64,000 bases of DNA from Actinobacteria bacterium HGW-Actinobacteria-7 (GCA_002841275.1 PHET01000006.1:44696-108695); one strand, 5' to 3'; shown: positions 50,733 through 60,423, numbered from the stretch's first letter. Numbers and translations are program-made. Notes: generated by a model from the sequence alone, not told the origin.

Positions 50733-51335
50733 ATGTCACTCGTGGCGGGTCGGAATATCAACGAATTGCTCGCGGCACTAGGCGAGGAGCTCGTGCTCAT
50801 GGGGGCTGCCCCGATCGAACTCTGCCTCATCGGTGGCTCGGCACTCGCGCTCCTGGGGCTAGTAGAACGCCCGACCAAAGACATTGACGTCGTCGCTCTG
50901 GTGGAATCCAGTGGGGGAGTCCTGCGCGTTCGCAGTGCCTCTCCGCTGCCGGACGTACTCGTTCGCGCGTGCGCTGAGGTCGCGACCCAACAGGGCATTG
51001 ACCCAAATTGGCTCAACAGTGGCCCCGCACGCCTACTGGATTGGGGTCTACCCGACGGGTTCGAGACGCGGCTTGTGAAGCGGAGCTATGGGCCGTGCCT
51101 TGTGATCCACCTGGCGAGTCGGCTCGACCAGATCTGCTTCAAGGCCTACGCGGCCGCGGATGTCGCAGGCCGTCACTTGAGCGACCTGCAGATTCTGAGT
51201 CCGACGGGAGAAGAGATGCGCTTCGCATTCGCATGGGTGATCAGACAAGACTCATCAGTGGGCTTTCGCACCCAGCTGGAACAGATGGCCGACTACTTGG
51301 GGGTGCGCGATGTCCTCGACGCAATCGAGCGCTAG
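50733..51335 (+). CDS. DUF6036-like nucleotidyltransferase
   Basis: LCLIGGSALALLGLVERPTKDIDVVAL: GGS...DxD nucleotidyltransferase signature. Confidence 0.8.
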   Translation: MSLVAGRNINELLAALGEELVLMGAAPIELCLIGGSALALLGLVERPTKDIDVVALVESSGGVLRVRSASPLPDVLVRACAEVATQQGIDPNWLNSGPARLLDWGLPDGFETRLVKRSYGPCLVIHLASRLDQICFKAYAAADVAGRHLSDLQILSPTGEEMRFAFAWVIRQDSSVGFRTQLEQMADYLGVRDVLDAIER

Positions 51336-52338
51336 ACTGCTCGACGCTACTCTGGCTGTACTGTGGCAGCAGTGGACGACTCTGGGGATTGCCGGCACCA
51401 AAGGCGCGACATCCTCGATCATCGACCCCGAGGCCTTGGTGCTTGCCACGTCGCGGTTCGGACGCTACGAGCCGCGGCTCTTTGACGAGATGCTCGACTG
51501 GCTCACTCGGTACTCGGGGGTCCTGGACGTCACCCGACTCAAGCGGATGGCGACAACCTCCTCGGTGGCCGATGCCCAAGTCCTGTCAGCTCTCATCGAC
51601 TATCTGCAGGTACACGCCGCCGCGTCGAAGTGGGCGAGTATCGCGCAGGCACTTGTGGTGGAGGAGGACTCACCGGCGTACGGCGGGCGACAGTCTCTGT
51701 TCCTCGATCCGGCCGGCACGCCGCAGCCTACGTTCGGCGCCACCGATAGCTTCTTCACTCAGCACGGGTTCGATCGTCCGCCGGTGATCCTGAGAGGCAT
51801 GTCGCAGGAGCCGCGCCTGGTCGACCCTGCACTGGCCCGGTTGCGCCTGCGCGCCCTCATGGGCCCCGGAGTGCGCGCGGAGACAGTGCTCTATCTCGCC
51901 ACGCACGATCACGCCCACGGACGGCTCATCGCCACGCGCAGTGCGTATTCGCAACGGCAGGTCTCCGAGTACTTGGCTCAGCTGGCGGACGCCGGTTTCG
52001 CTGAGCGCTGGGACGCCGGGCGCACGGTTCAGTACCGCCTGAGTGTGCCCTTCGTTGCCGCCGGTACCCGCCTGCCCTCCTACGTGGATTGGCTGGGCGT
52101 GTGGTCGGCGTTTGCCACGCTTTGGTCTGCGGCCGAGGCTGCCCGAGTTGCCGCCACGCCCTACGCTGCGGCCAAGTCATGGCGCACCGGACTCGCGGAG
52201 GTGCGCAAGACATTGCCGGTCGAGGGCCTTGGTGTCGTCACGCCGGTCCCAGAACACTATCCTGGCGAGTCGATCACTGCGTATGCCGAGGAGTACGTCT
52301 CCGCGTTCGCAGTCGCGCTCGCTGGCGTCGGGGCATAG
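51310..52338 (+). CDS. partner protein with winged-helix region
   Basis: Overlaps upstream nucleotidyltransferase; helix-turn-helix-like ATRSAYSQRQVSEYLAQLADAGFAERWDAGRTVQYRLS. Confidence 0.65.
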   Translation: MSSTQSSARLLDATLAVLWQQWTTLGIAGTKGATSSIIDPEALVLATSRFGRYEPRLFDEMLDWLTRYSGVLDVTRLKRMATTSSVADAQVLSALIDYLQVHAAASKWASIAQALVVEEDSPAYGGRQSLFLDPAGTPQPTFGATDSFFTQHGFDRPPVILRGMSQEPRLVDPALARLRLRALMGPGVRAETVLYLATHDHAHGRLIATRSAYSQRQVSEYLAQLADAGFAERWDAGRTVQYRLSVPFVAAGTRLPSYVDWLGVWSAFATLWSAAEAARVAATPYAAAKSWRTGLAEVRKTLPVEGLGVVTPVPEHYPGESITAYAEEYVSAFAVALAGVGA

Positions 52339-52434
52339 TGCCGAATTGAGCTACCTCGACAACCGCCATCCAAGGATCTCTGTAGAATATGGTATAGTGT
52401 GTGTCATGAAAGTACTATCCAGAAGGTCATTATC

Positions 52435-53244
52435 ATGTCACAAACTATAACTGAACTAGGACCTCGCGAAGCGGAATTTCTCGCCACGATGGCTGGCAGC
52501 GGGAGAGACGTCTTTGCCATCAAGGACGCCGAGACGTTCTGGGGTGCCGGACAACGGACACGGTCGGTCCTCTCGCGCCTGGAGACCAAGGGGTGGATTG
52601 ACCGGCTCGAGCGCGGAAAGTATCTGCTCGTGCCGCTCGAGGCCGGCGTCAGCAGGAAGTGGAGTGAAGACCCCCTCGCGATTGGAACGTTCCTCATGCC
52701 TGACGGGGCCGCAGCGTACTGGACCGCGGCGAGTCACTGGGGTTGGACGACCCAGCTGCCGCGAACCCAGTTCTTCATCACGCCACGGCGTCGCTCGAAT
52801 TCCAGTAAGTCAATCCTGGGCGTTCCGTTTCGCTTCATCACCCTCGGGTCGGACAGGATTTTCGGCATCGAGAGTGACTGGGCGGGGAGCCTGCCCGTCA
52901 GGGTCACAGACCGCGAGCGTACGGTCGTCGACATGCTTGACCGCCCCGACCTATCGGGCGGAATCGCCGAGGTGACCGAGATGCTCGCGCGCAGCTGGAG
53001 GGAGATCGACGCCTCGAAGCTGACCGACTACATCGAGCGCTTCGGGAGCGGGACCGTGCCAAAGCGGCTCGGTTACCTGGTCGAGCTTCTGGGCCTCGGG
53101 GCGTCGGCCGAGCTCGTCACCCGGTGGCATGAGCTTTCCGGCGCGGGAATCACGCTGCTGGAGCGGGGTGGTCCCGCCACAGGGCGAATAGTCACTCGCT
53201 GGGGGTTGCGCATCAACGCCGGGTTCGAGGAGGTCGCGCTGTGA
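52435..53244 (+). CDS. AbiEi-like antitoxin / transcriptional regulator
   Basis: VFAIKDAETFWGAGQRTRSVLSRLETKGWIDRLERGKYLLVPL (wHTH); VTDRERTVVDMLDRPDLSGGI. Confidence 0.85.
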   Translation: MSQTITELGPREAEFLATMAGSGRDVFAIKDAETFWGAGQRTRSVLSRLETKGWIDRLERGKYLLVPLEAGVSRKWSEDPLAIGTFLMPDGAAAYWTAASHWGWTTQLPRTQFFITPRRRSNSSKSILGVPFRFITLGSDRIFGIESDWAGSLPVRVTDRERTVVDMLDRPDLSGGIAEVTEMLARSWREIDASKLTDYIERFGSGTVPKRLGYLVELLGLGASAELVTRWHELSGAGITLLERGGPATGRIVTRWGLRINAGFEEVAL

Positions 53245-54056
53245 TCTCCGAAGCCGAGGTGAAGTCCGCAGCGCGCCAGCAAGGCGTCTATCCACAGGTG
53301 GTGGACCGAGATCATGCGCTTGGCGTCGTGTTGTGGGCACTGAGTCTGACAAGCGGTGCGGACGGCTGGGTCTTCAAGGGCGGAACCTGTCTACGCAAGT
53401 GCCACTTCGGCGACTATCGTTTCTCTGAGGACCTGGACTTCACGCTCACCGGGCGACTGGACTCCAAGAGCGCCCTGAGTGTCATCTTGCAGTGCATTTC
53501 GCACGCCTCGAGTCAGGGCATCCAACTGATTGCCGAGGATGTCCGGGTCGAGGTGATGGACGACGACTATGGTCGCGAATCAGTGGAGGTCAGGCTGCCC
53601 TACCGGGGTGCCCTGCGGATGGGAAGTGCGCAGAACATCCGGTTCCACCTGAGTGCTGACGAGGAGTTGGCATTCGAGCCCCAGAGCAAGGCCCTCCTTC
53701 ACCCGTACAGTGATGCGCCTGCCCTCGCGTGCGTGGTGCGCTCCTATGCGCTCGAAGAGGTCCTTGCGGAGAAGCTGCGAGCCGCAGCCGGTCAACGACG
53801 GCACGCCGTGGCTCGTGATATCTACGACATCGCCAATCTGGTCCAGAGGGGCACCGACGTCGAGGCAGCGCTTGGTGCCCTGCCTGGCAAGGCGGCTCAC
53901 AAGGGGCTCAGTCTGGATCGGGCGGCGGAGCATTTCGCCGCTCGAAGGGCGGAGTTCGAGGCCAGCTGGGAGCGATCGCTCGCGTACCTTGTGGTCGAAG
54001 ATATCGGCTTCGACCAAGCGTTCTCTGCAACGGCGGAGCTCTTGGCGCGAGCGTAG
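53241..54056 (+). CDS. AbiEii-like nucleotidyltransferase toxin
   Basis: WVFKGGTCLRKCHFGDYRFSEDLDFTLTG; SYALEEVLAEKLRAAAGQRRHAVARDIYDIANL; 4-bp overlap with AbiEi gene. Confidence 0.88.
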   Translation: MISEAEVKSAARQQGVYPQVVDRDHALGVVLWALSLTSGADGWVFKGGTCLRKCHFGDYRFSEDLDFTLTGRLDSKSALSVILQCISHASSQGIQLIAEDVRVEVMDDDYGRESVEVRLPYRGALRMGSAQNIRFHLSADEELAFEPQSKALLHPYSDAPALACVVRSYALEEVLAEKLRAAAGQRRHAVARDIYDIANLVQRGTDVEAALGALPGKAAHKGLSLDRAAEHFAARRAEFEASWERSLAYLVVEDIGFDQAFSATAELLARA

Positions 54057-54097
54057 GGCGAGTCGAGCACTCGCGCGAGCGGTGGGGACGTACCGGC

Positions 54098-54628
54098 CTA
54101 TGCGGCCTGCAGATACTCCACCAGCTCGTAGGCATGGTCCAGCGACAGCTTTGTCACGTTGCCCAGGGCGAGGAAGGCGTGCAGGTTACCCGGGTTCAGT
54201 CCCAGGTCCTTCGCCATGCGGTAGCGCGTGACATGCCGCGTGGCCTCGAGCTCCAAGACGCGCTGACGAGCCAACCGCTTCAAGTCCGCATCGCGCAGGT
54301 GTGCGTCCCGACGGACGACGTAGCTGCGCCACACCTTGAGGTATTCGGAGCCGAGGCGTGGGTCTGCGTCCGCCAGCGAGGATTCGAGCGCTCCGGTCGC
54401 AGTGAGTTCGGCGAGCAGATCCAGCTCGGCAGCCAGCGCCGGCGCCGCACTTACCTGCGCGGCGAGTGCGTCCGAGCGGCCCGTCACGGCGGCCAGCAGC
54501 AGCAGAGGCTCAGTTGCGCGCGGGTGGCTGGTCGTCTGCTCCCAGAGGCGAGAGAGCGCGAGCGAGTCCGAGTCCGCGAGGTATGGGACGTAGAACTTGA
54601 GGTATCCGGCGAACGTCAGTCGTCTCAT
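54098..54628 (-). CDS. HTH-domain protein, probable autoregulator
   Basis: C-terminal TRYRMAKDLGLNPGNLHAFLALGNVTKLSLDHAYELVEYL helix-turn-helix-like. Confidence 0.6.
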   Translation of the reverse strand: MRRLTFAGYLKFYVPYLADSDSLALSRLWEQTTSHPRATEPLLLLAAVTGRSDALAAQVSAAPALAAELDLLAELTATGALESSLADADPRLGSEYLKVWRSYVVRRDAHLRDADLKRLARQRVLELEATRHVTRYRMAKDLGLNPGNLHAFLALGNVTKLSLDHAYELVEYLQAA

Positions 54629-54654
54629 GGCTTGCGCTCTCGTCTAAGGATTAA

Positions 54655-54667
54655 GGAATAATATTCC
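54655..54667. promoter_or_regulatory. perfect palindrome in promoter of 54098-54628 gene
   Basis: GGAATA-A-TATTCC, 27 nt upstream of the start codon at 54628. Confidence 0.5.
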
Positions 54668-54770
54668 GCAAAACATCATCAGTCAATCTCATCTCTACCC
54701 ACAGGCTAGCGGGTACCCACTCCCTAGCAGCTAACGCCGCCCTTACCACCTCCCGAGAGGCCCCACCCTC

Positions 54771-56834
54771 ATGCCCAACCGCCTCGCCACACAGTCCAGC
54801 CCCTACCTCCTCCAGCATGCCGAGAACCCCGTCGACTGGTACCCCTGGTCCGACGAGGCCTTCGAGCGCGCGCGCAGCGAGGACAAGCCGATCTTCCTGA
54901 GCGTGGGCTATTCCGCGTGTCACTGGTGCCACGTGATGGAGCGCGAGAGCTTCGAGGACGAGGCCACGGCGGCGCTGATGAACGAGCACTTCGTGAGCAT
55001 CAAGGTCGACCGCGAGGAGCGCCCCGACGTCGACGCCATCTACATGGAGGCCGTCAACGCGCTCACGGGCCGAGGCGGCTGGCCGATGAGCGTGTGGCTC
55101 ACGCCCGATGCGGTGCCGTTCTACGGCGGCACCTACTTCCCCGACACGAGCCGCCACGGCATGCCCTCGTTCTCCGAGGTCCTGACCCAGATCGCGACGC
55201 TGTGGGCCACCCGCCGAGACGAGCTGGTCGAAGCCGGCGCCAACCTGCGGGCCGCGCTCGCAGCGCAGGCGACGGCTGGCACCGGCTCGGCCTCCGGCGC
55301 GCTCGAGCCCGCGACGCTCGCCCAAGCGGAGGCCGCGCTCTCCCGCGACTTCGACGCCACGCACGGCGGCTGGGGCGCGGCGCCCAATTTCCCGCAGCCG
55401 CCGGTCATCGACTTCGTGCTGCGCCGCTACCTCGCGACCGGCGAGGCGCACCTGCTCGAGATGGCGACCGTGACGCTCGACGCCATGATGCGCGGGGGGA
55501 TGTACGACCAGCTGGGCGGCGGGTTCCACCGCTACTCCACCGACGAGCGCTGGCTCGTGCCGCACTTCGAGAAGATGCTCTACGACAACGCCCAGCTCGC
55601 CCGCGTCTACCTGCACGCCTACCAGGTCACCGGGAACAGCGAGTACCGCCGAGTGGTCACCGAGACGCTCGACTACGTCGCCCGCGAGATGCTCGACGAG
55701 GCCGGCGGCTTCTACAGCGCCCAAGACGCCGACACCGAAGGCGTTGAGGGCCGCTACTTCGTCTGGACTCCCGAGGAGATCGAAGCCGCACTCGCCAACA
55801 CCACGCCCGACCCGACCGGCGACGCCGAGCTGTTCGCCGCCGCCCACGGCGTGACCCCGAGCGGCAACTTCGAAGGCAAGAACATTCTGACCCTGGCCAA
55901 GACTGCCGAGGAGATCGCCGAGAATTCCGGCCTGCCGGTGACCGAGGTCGAGGAGCGGCTCGCCCGCGCACGGCGTGCGCTGCTGGCTGCGCGGGAGTCG
56001 CGCGTGAGGCCGGGACTCGACGACAAGGTGCTCGCCAGCTGGAACGGCCTGATGCTTTCCGCCTTCGCCGAGGCGGCCCGCGTACTCGACCGCGACGACT
56101 ACCGAGAGATCGCCGAGCGCTGTGCCGACTTCCTGCTCACTCAGATGCGCACGCTCGAGGGTCGGATGCTGCGCAGCTGGCCCCGCGGCGGGACGCCTCT
56201 CCCCGGCTACCTGGAGGACCACGCTGCCGTGGCTGCTGGCCTGCTCGAGCTCTACCAGACCAACTTTGACCCGCGTTGGTTCAAGGCCACACGAGAGCTT
56301 GCCGAGACGATCCTGGCGCACTTCGCCGATGCGGCCGGCGGCTTCTTCGACACGAGCGATGATCACGAGTCGCTACTGCTGCGCCCCAAGACGACGCAGG
56401 ACGGAGCGCTACCCAGTGGTGGTGCGATGGCGGCGGAGGTGCTGATCAAGCTGGCCGAGTACACCGGCGAGGAGCGCTACGCCGAGGCAGCGAGCGCCGC
56501 GCTAGCGCAGGTCCAGCCGATGATGGCGCGGGCCCCGCTGGGGTTTGCGCACTGGCTGGGGGCGCTGGATCTGACGCTGGCGCCGCCGCAGGCGTTGGCG
56601 ATCGTGGGTGAGGATGGGGCGGAGGAGATGCTGGCAGTCGTGCGCGAGCGGTGGCGGGCCAACTTGGTGGCGGCGGTTGGGGTAGCGGGCGTGGTCGGAG
56701 GGGTGGCGCTTCTGGAGGGTCGAAAGGCGCCGTACAGGCGCGCGACGGCGTATCTGTGCCGTGGGCTTGCATGCGAGCGACCCGCTGGAACCGCCGAGGA
56801 GCTTGCGGACGCCCTTGCAGGGGCTAGAAGCTAG
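54771..56834 (+). CDS. thioredoxin-domain protein of the YyaL/DUF255 (spermatogenesis-associated 20-like) family
   Basis: [79 protein letters not shown]. Confidence 0.94.
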   Translation: MPNRLATQSSPYLLQHAENPVDWYPWSDEAFERARSEDKPIFLSVGYSACHWCHVMERESFEDEATAALMNEHFVSIKVDREERPDVDAIYMEAVNALTGRGGWPMSVWLTPDAVPFYGGTYFPDTSRHGMPSFSEVLTQIATLWATRRDELVEAGANLRAALAAQATAGTGSASGALEPATLAQAEAALSRDFDATHGGWGAAPNFPQPPVIDFVLRRYLATGEAHLLEMATVTLDAMMRGGMYDQLGGGFHRYSTDERWLVPHFEKMLYDNAQLARVYLHAYQVTGNSEYRRVVTETLDYVAREMLDEAGGFYSAQDADTEGVEGRYFVWTPEEIEAALANTTPDPTGDAELFAAAHGVTPSGNFEGKNILTLAKTAEEIAENSGLPVTEVEERLARARRALLAARESRVRPGLDDKVLASWNGLMLSAFAEAARVLDRDDYREIAERCADFLLTQMRTLEGRMLRSWPRGGTPLPGYLEDHAAVAAGLLELYQTNFDPRWFKATRELAETILAHFADAAGGFFDTSDDHESLLLRPKTTQDGALPSGGAMAAEVLIKLAEYTGEERYAEAASAALAQVQPMMARAPLGFAHWLGALDLTLAPPQALAIVGEDGAEEMLAVVRERWRANLVAAVGVAGVVGGVALLEGRKAPYRRATAYLCRGLACERPAGTAEELADALAGARS

Positions 56835-56893
56835 TACCTTCCGCGGTACTGGAGAACTGAGCTCTACGCCGATGTCAGGTATCTAGCTGCGCG

Positions 56894-58063
56894 ATGACAG
56901 AGATGCACTATCCTAGGACAGAGGCTTTGCAGTTTGACATGTGCCGCACATGTCCGTTGGGGGAGTTCTTTGATTGTGGCGAGCTGGCGGCAAAAGGGTT
57001 ATCACACGCGCCATGGCGCGCGGCCCTCGATGGTGGAGCTACCGGCCAGCGGCTGCTCTTGGATGAGGATGCATCAGTGAGACTGGCATATGAGGATTTC
57101 AGCCCCGAGCAGTTCGAGGACGTGGTCCTCGCGCTGTGTCACGACTTGCTTGGTGCGGGAGTCCAGGGTTTCACCAAGGGACCAGACGGTGGGCGTGATG
57201 CCAAGTTCACTGGCACTGCGCAGGAGCTTCCCAGCAAGGTAGGCCCGTGGCGTGGAACAGTGGTCATTCAGGCCAAGCACACCAATGGCCTTAACAAACG
57301 TTTCACGGACGGGGACTTCTTCGCGAAGGACGCCGAGAAGCGCAAGTCAACGACGCTGGGCGAAGAGATACCCAAGATCAAGCGGCTGGTCGACAAGGGC
57401 GAACTGGACCACTACATGCTGTTTTCGAATCGACGCCTGACCGGAGAAGGCCAGTCCGAGATTCAACAGACGATAGTTGATGAATGCGGACTGCCGACGG
57501 AGTCGGTTTGTCTGGTTGGCGTGGAACAGATGGAACGTTGGCTAAAGGCATATCCCTCGGCCATGCGTCGAGTCACTATCAACCCGCTTGAGTCTCCGAT
57601 GATCGTGAGCCCTGATGAGCTGGCGGACGTGGTTGAGTCGCTCGCGAAGCAGCTGGACATGATTGATCTTGATATCGCGCCGGTTGACCGGGTTGCGTAC
57701 GAAGAGAAGAACCGCCGCAACAACATGTCAAGTGACTATGCCAAGACTCTGCGTCGCTACTACCTCCGCGACAGCCAGTTGGTCCGGGAGTTTCTGGCTG
57801 ATCCGATCAACAAGGAAGTGCTCGGCTGGTACAACTCCGCTGCGGAGGAGTTCCAGCTGAAAATCGTAGCGAAGCGCGAGAAGTTCAACGCCTTTGACGA
57901 TATGCTCAACTACCTTTGGGACCTGCTCTTCAGCCGAGATCCGTTGCTGCGTGCGAACAAGCGACTGACTCGCGTCGTTGTGTTCTACATGTACTGGAAT
58001 TGCGACATCGGTGACGATGGTGACCGCGCGGCGGGGGATGCTGGGGCTGAGACGGTTGCTTAG
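56894..58063 (+). CDS. ABC-3C-type system effector: N-terminal Mrr/PD-(D/E)XK-like nuclease plus C-terminal system-specific domain
   Basis: FEDVVLALCHDLLGAGVQGFTKGPDGGRDAKFTG...GTVVIQAKHTN nuclease motifs; long C-terminal domain; adjacent MC and ATPase genes. N-terminal start uncertain. Confidence 0.72.
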   Translation: MTEMHYPRTEALQFDMCRTCPLGEFFDCGELAAKGLSHAPWRAALDGGATGQRLLLDEDASVRLAYEDFSPEQFEDVVLALCHDLLGAGVQGFTKGPDGGRDAKFTGTAQELPSKVGPWRGTVVIQAKHTNGLNKRFTDGDFFAKDAEKRKSTTLGEEIPKIKRLVDKGELDHYMLFSNRRLTGEGQSEIQQTIVDECGLPTESVCLVGVEQMERWLKAYPSAMRRVTINPLESPMIVSPDELADVVESLAKQLDMIDLDIAPVDRVAYEEKNRRNNMSSDYAKTLRRYYLRDSQLVREFLADPINKEVLGWYNSAAEEFQLKIVAKREKFNAFDDMLNYLWDLLFSRDPLLRANKRLTRVVVFYMYWNCDIGDDGDRAAGDAGAETVA

Positions 58064-58304
58064 ACCCGGAAAGCACTCGCATCCAGATCAAACGGTGCTT
58101 TCTGTGGCAACCATCCTTTTGCAGCAGCTGAGACGTTCGAAACTCGACAGCTATGAGGGTTTGCGAGCGATGATCCGCAGGAGGGTTCGTGGTGGCGAGC
58201 TTCTGTTCTTGCCAGCTCTCGATCTGCTCTTCCTTCTAGGACTTATTGAGTACAGGCCGAAGACCGATGTTGTCGAGTTTGTGGGGACCAATGAGACTGT
58301 CTAG
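58038..58304 (+). CDS. ABC-3C-type middle component (MC6-like small protein)
   Basis: GKHSHPDQTVLSVATILLQQLRRSKLDSYEGLRAMIRR...LLFLPALDLLFLLGLIEY; ATG at 58038 gives 88 aa; overlaps both neighbours. Confidence 0.65.
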   Translation: MLGLRRLLRPGKHSHPDQTVLSVATILLQQLRRSKLDSYEGLRAMIRRRVRGGELLFLPALDLLFLLGLIEYRPKTDVVEFVGTNETV

Positions 58305-60072
58305 CCTGTACAGCGATTCGCCGAATGTGTTCCGCCGGATTGGTTTCGGACCTGGCCTGAACGTTGTGATTGCCGAGATTCGGCTGCCGGAGAATACGGC
58401 CAAGGATACGCACAACGTTGGGAAGACGACTCTCGGTCGCGTAATCGACTTCTGCCTCCTAAAGGGAATGGATTCCACATTCTTTCTCGTCAAGAGGAAG
58501 GATGTGTTCGGCGATATCGCGCTCTTCCTTGAGCTGGAGTTGCTTGATGGGGGGTACGTCACGGTCCGTCGTGATGTGGCGACTCCCAGCAAGGCGTCGT
58601 TTAAGTTCCACGACGAAAGGGGCGGTGATTTCAGTAAGACGCCCGAGAAGGAGTGGGATCACTGGCGTTTAGCATTTGAAAAGTCCGTGACGCTGCTTGA
58701 CGGAGTACTGGACTTGAGAGATTTGAAGCCTTGGAGCTACCGCAAGCTCGTGGGCTATCTGCTGCGGAATCAGAACGACTACCAGGATGTCTTCCAGCTC
58801 AGCAAGTTCAAGGGCAAGGATTCTGACTGGAAGCCCTTCCTCGCGCAGCTGCTTGGCTTTGATGCAGACAAGATTGTGGACCACTACGAGAGCGAGGCTG
58901 CTCTCGAGGAGGCGCAAGACGAGGAGACGGTCATCAAGCGCGAGCTAGGCGGGTCAGTTGAGGACCTGAGCAAGATCGAGGGCCTTCTGCTGCTGAGGCA
59001 GACCGAGATTGATGAGCGCACTCGCCAACTGGACCTTTTCGACTTCCGCAAGGCCGACGCTGACGAGATTCGGGTTCTCGTCGACGAGCTTGACTCGGGG
59101 CTATCACGGCTTAACACAGAGCGGTATCGGCTCTCACATGAGCGGAAGCGCGTGGTCTCCTCCCTGGAGGATGAGAAAATCCTCTTCGATACAGATCAGG
59201 CGGAGAAGCTATTCGCAGAGGCAGGAGTGCTGTTCGTAGGACAGCTAAGGCGAGATTTTGATCAACTCCTTGCCTTCAACCGGGCGGTAACGGAGGAACG
59301 CAGAGGCTACCTCCTAGAAGAGCTCGCCGACATTGAGTCGGAACTCGAGGAAATCGGTACGCAGGCCGATGAGCTCGGAGAAAAGAGACGGGCAGCACTG
59401 GTGTTTCTGTCGGATGCCGATGCATTGACGAAGTACAAGAGGCTCTCCGACGGGCTAGTTGATCTAAGAGCCGAGGTCGTCGACCTTGAGCGGCAACAGT
59501 CGAGTCTGCGGAGACTGCAAGACCTGCGGAGTAGGATTCGCGCGCTACAAGAGAGCGTAATCGAGCTCAAGCAGGGCGTGATTGACGACGTCGAGAGCAA
59601 GAATACGGACCGGGAGAGCATGTTCTCTCGGATGAGACTCCGCTTCAATGAGATTGTGAACGAAGTCATCGACCGGCGCGCGCTGCTCACGGTCACGCCT
59701 AACAGTCTCGGGCACCTGGACTTCAGGGCCGAGATCTTGGATGAGCGTGGCAAGGCCAGTGATGCGGCTGCCGGCAACACCTACCATAAGCTACTATGCA
59801 TTGCTCTCGATCTCGCGGTCCTCAGAGCGCGGCTTGACGGGCGCGTATCTCGGTTTGTGTTTCACGACGGAGTGTTCGAGTCACTCGACAACCGCAAGAA
59901 GGAGAACCTGCTCGCCGTGATGCGGGAGTATGCCGAAGCAGGGGTTCAACAGGTCATCACCCTTATCGAAGCCGATGTGCCGCCTGGCGTTGTCTTCGAT
60001 GAAGACGAGGTCGTGCGTCGCCTGCACGATGACGGCAGCGACGGGAGACTCTTCAATATCCCCGCGTGGTGA
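58291..60072 (+). CDS. DUF2326-type ABC/SMC-like ATPase of ABC-3C-type system
   Basis: MRLSSLYSDSPNVFRRIGFGPGLNVVIAEIRLPENTAKDTHNVGKTTLGRVIDFCL Walker A-like; coiled-coil middle; C-terminal KLLCIALDLAVLRA...FVFHDGVFESLDNRKKENLL. Confidence 0.78.
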   Translation: MRLSSLYSDSPNVFRRIGFGPGLNVVIAEIRLPENTAKDTHNVGKTTLGRVIDFCLLKGMDSTFFLVKRKDVFGDIALFLELELLDGGYVTVRRDVATPSKASFKFHDERGGDFSKTPEKEWDHWRLAFEKSVTLLDGVLDLRDLKPWSYRKLVGYLLRNQNDYQDVFQLSKFKGKDSDWKPFLAQLLGFDADKIVDHYESEAALEEAQDEETVIKRELGGSVEDLSKIEGLLLLRQTEIDERTRQLDLFDFRKADADEIRVLVDELDSGLSRLNTERYRLSHERKRVVSSLEDEKILFDTDQAEKLFAEAGVLFVGQLRRDFDQLLAFNRAVTEERRGYLLEELADIESELEEIGTQADELGEKRRAALVFLSDADALTKYKRLSDGLVDLRAEVVDLERQQSSLRRLQDLRSRIRALQESVIELKQGVIDDVESKNTDRESMFSRMRLRFNEIVNEVIDRRALLTVTPNSLGHLDFRAEILDERGKASDAAAGNTYHKLLCIALDLAVLRARLDGRVSRFVFHDGVFESLDNRKKENLLAVMREYAEAGVQQVITLIEADVPPGVVFDEDEVVRRLHDDGSDGRLFNIPAW

Positions 60073-60257
60073 TTTGATGCGAGACGTGCGTCGAAGGGAA
60101 TCCGACATGCACCGGTTCGACAGCACCGGGATTTCGATGCCCTCGCCATGTCATGTGCCTAGCACGAGTGGTGGACCAGAGGACCTAGTGGGCAACCTCT
60201 TCGAGTTTGAGTGGCCGGGGCCAACACAGCTCTGTATGCAGCCAGACATTCCTTGGA

Positions 60258-60263
60258 TACAAT
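60258..60263 (+). promoter_or_regulatory. -10-like element for candidate retron ncRNA
   Basis: TACAAT, about 9-14 nt upstream of the a1 stem; no good -35 match seen. Confidence 0.4.
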
Positions 60264-60271
60264 GCCGAGAA

Positions 60272-60419
60272 GAGGAGGGGGGTCCCAGGGGTTTGACTTT
60301 ACTTTCGGTCGTCGGCCGATTGCGACGTTAGAGGTTAGCCTTCTACGCCTCTCGAGTTGACGAGGCGACTGCTATGCAGCTTTTCGGTACAGGAGGAAGC
60401 CTCTGGGATCCCCGCCCTT
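60272..60419 (+). ncRNA. candidate retron msr-msd non-coding RNA
   Basis: a1 60278-60294 GGGGGTCCCAGGGGTTT pairs over 17 consecutive positions (3 G-U type) with a2 60397-60413 AAGCCTCTGGGATCCCC; outer 60272-60275/60416-60419 also pair; internal hairpins 60310-60327, 60330-60352 or 60346-60367, 60369-60379; directly upstream of retron RT. Confidence 0.72.
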
Positions 60420-60423
60420 CCAG

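Noticed and set aside
52388-52420. ATAGT/ACTAT inverted repeat upstream of abiEi as an operator
   Set aside because: Only 5-bp arms with a long spacer; too weak to claim without conservation data.
54651-56366. 571-aa minus-strand ORF opposite YyaL
   Set aside because: Shadow ORF; the plus strand is an unambiguous DUF255/YyaL protein.
59930-60331. 133-aa ORF overlapping the ATPase end and the intergenic region before the RT
   Set aside because: Starts inside the ATPase in another frame, has no domain, and its 3' half overlaps the candidate ncRNA; the structured-RNA explanation fits better.
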